Assembly (NCBI RefSeq): GCF_003609775.1
Contig: NZ_AP018049.1
Span: 372,001-436,000, forward strand
DNA from: Prevotella melaninogenica
GTDB lineage: Bacteria > Bacteroidota > Bacteroidia > Bacteroidales > Bacteroidaceae
Direction of reading: 5' to 3'
Length of the DNA: 64,000 nucleotides
Part shown: piece by piece, positions 63,762-64,000 of the stretch
How the letters are laid out: the number at the start of each line of letters is the position of its first letter
How positions within the stretch are numbered: the first letter of the stretch is position 1
Program-made: the position numbers and the translations under genes
The notes under the pieces: generated by a model
What the model saw: the letters and a program-made list of their open reading frames with translations, nothing else
Told to the model about the DNA's origin: nothing
Databases searched by the model: none

Positions 63762-64000
63762 ATGGACAAAATTTTAGAATTAAAAAAAGAATTAGAGCTT
63801 ATTGAAACTGTCGATGACTCTAATTGTATTCGTTTAGATTCGTTATGCGAAGATATAATTAAAATAAATAAGGAAGGTTTAGATACATCTATACTTATAG
63901 AATCATTATTTAGAATTCTCGAAAACAATTCGGAATATGATTTTGGTATGCCTGGTGAAATAGTACATGCACTAGAAACATATTATAAAAAAGGGCTTGA
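63762..64000 (+). CDS. Immunity-like protein of cassette 3 (runs off the window)
   Basis: Starts with ATG at 63762, 12 bases after the third tip, and is still open at the end of the window (79 residues visible). It is acidic and helical: MDKILELKKELELIETVDDSN near the start, and ESLFRILENNSEYDFGMPGEIVHALETYYKKG near the visible end. The last part has the DFG.PG.(L/I)VH.LE pattern that I associate with a small family of toxin immunity proteins, although I cannot name it with certainty. Position after a toxin tip supports immunity to cassette 3. Confidence 0.6.
   Translation, partial: MDKILELKKELELIETVDDSNCIRLDSLCEDIIKINKEGLDTSILIESLFRILENNSEYDFGMPGEIVHALETYYKKGL

Noticed and set aside
55917..64000. 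Complete type VI secretion system in the window
   Set aside because: Only the tube, spike, PAAR effector and cassette genes are seen; no sheath, baseplate or ClpV genes.

Overview
The window looks like a chromosomal segment of an oral-type Prevotella or a close Bacteroidales relative. The evidence is a porPKLMN type IX secretion operon, a SusC/SusD pair, a fimbrillin-like lipoprotein, repeated Bacteroidetes-style promoters (TTTG, about 19-20 bases, then TAnnTTTG), weak Shine-Dalgarno sites and moderate-to-low GC. The genus is an inference from protein style, not from a database match. No rRNA genes are present.

Layout. 0-4.6 kb (minus strand): a secreted protein of unknown function, then a fimbrillin-like lipoprotein with a 61-aa companion gene upstream. 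4.9-6.4 kb: a methyltransferase-like protein, a PduO-type cobalamin adenosyltransferase and a DUF2795-type protein. 6.9-13.1 kb: the type IX secretion core porP-porK-porL-porM-porN. 13.9-27.4 kb: housekeeping and envelope genes (beta-barrel protein, priA, a two-gene unit of unknown function, a FadL/OmpP1 porin, a 7TM-HD hydrolase, gltX, waaA, a zinc-ribbon protein, trpS). 28-37 kb: nutrient uptake, with a SusC/SusD pair followed by a second TonB-dependent receptor and a beta-propeller-like lipoprotein that resembles a Xus-type siderophore system. 37.4-40.5 kb: malate dehydrogenase (minus) and an aminopeptidase P. 40.8-55.4 kb: the conserved translation/transcription block rpsU-xerC-hpf, four tRNAs, tuf, tRNA-Trp, secE-nusG-rplKAJL-rpoBC.

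55.9-64 kb is accessory: a Bacteroidetes-type VI secretion cargo module (Hcp/TssD, VgrG, an unknown 280-aa protein and a PAAR-like protein). The PAAR-like protein carries a Hint autoprotease domain and an HNH-type nuclease tip, with an SMI1/KNR4-type immunity gene after it. Two further near-identical but N-terminally truncated Hint segments follow. Each is joined to a different toxin tip and followed by its own immunity-like gene. The arrangement looks like a store of exchangeable toxin tips that recombine through the Hint repeat.

The most unusual non-coding signal is a set of intergenic arrays with a strict 22-bp period. Three homologous five-unit arrays (6.72, 13.26 and 20.24 kb) and two arrays with different spacer sequence (27.49 and 33.17 kb) share a RAYGCY-like hexamer recurring every 22 bp. 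A further array (17.07 kb) repeats TCRTGAA at the same 22-bp period, and a degenerate candidate lies at 40.56 kb. The first two arrays are inverted relative to each other and bracket the type IX secretion operon. Other non-coding structures include a 100-bp MITE-like element after rpoC, a nested palindrome upstream of a porin gene, and a duplicated terminator module with conserved flanks and a diverged stem.
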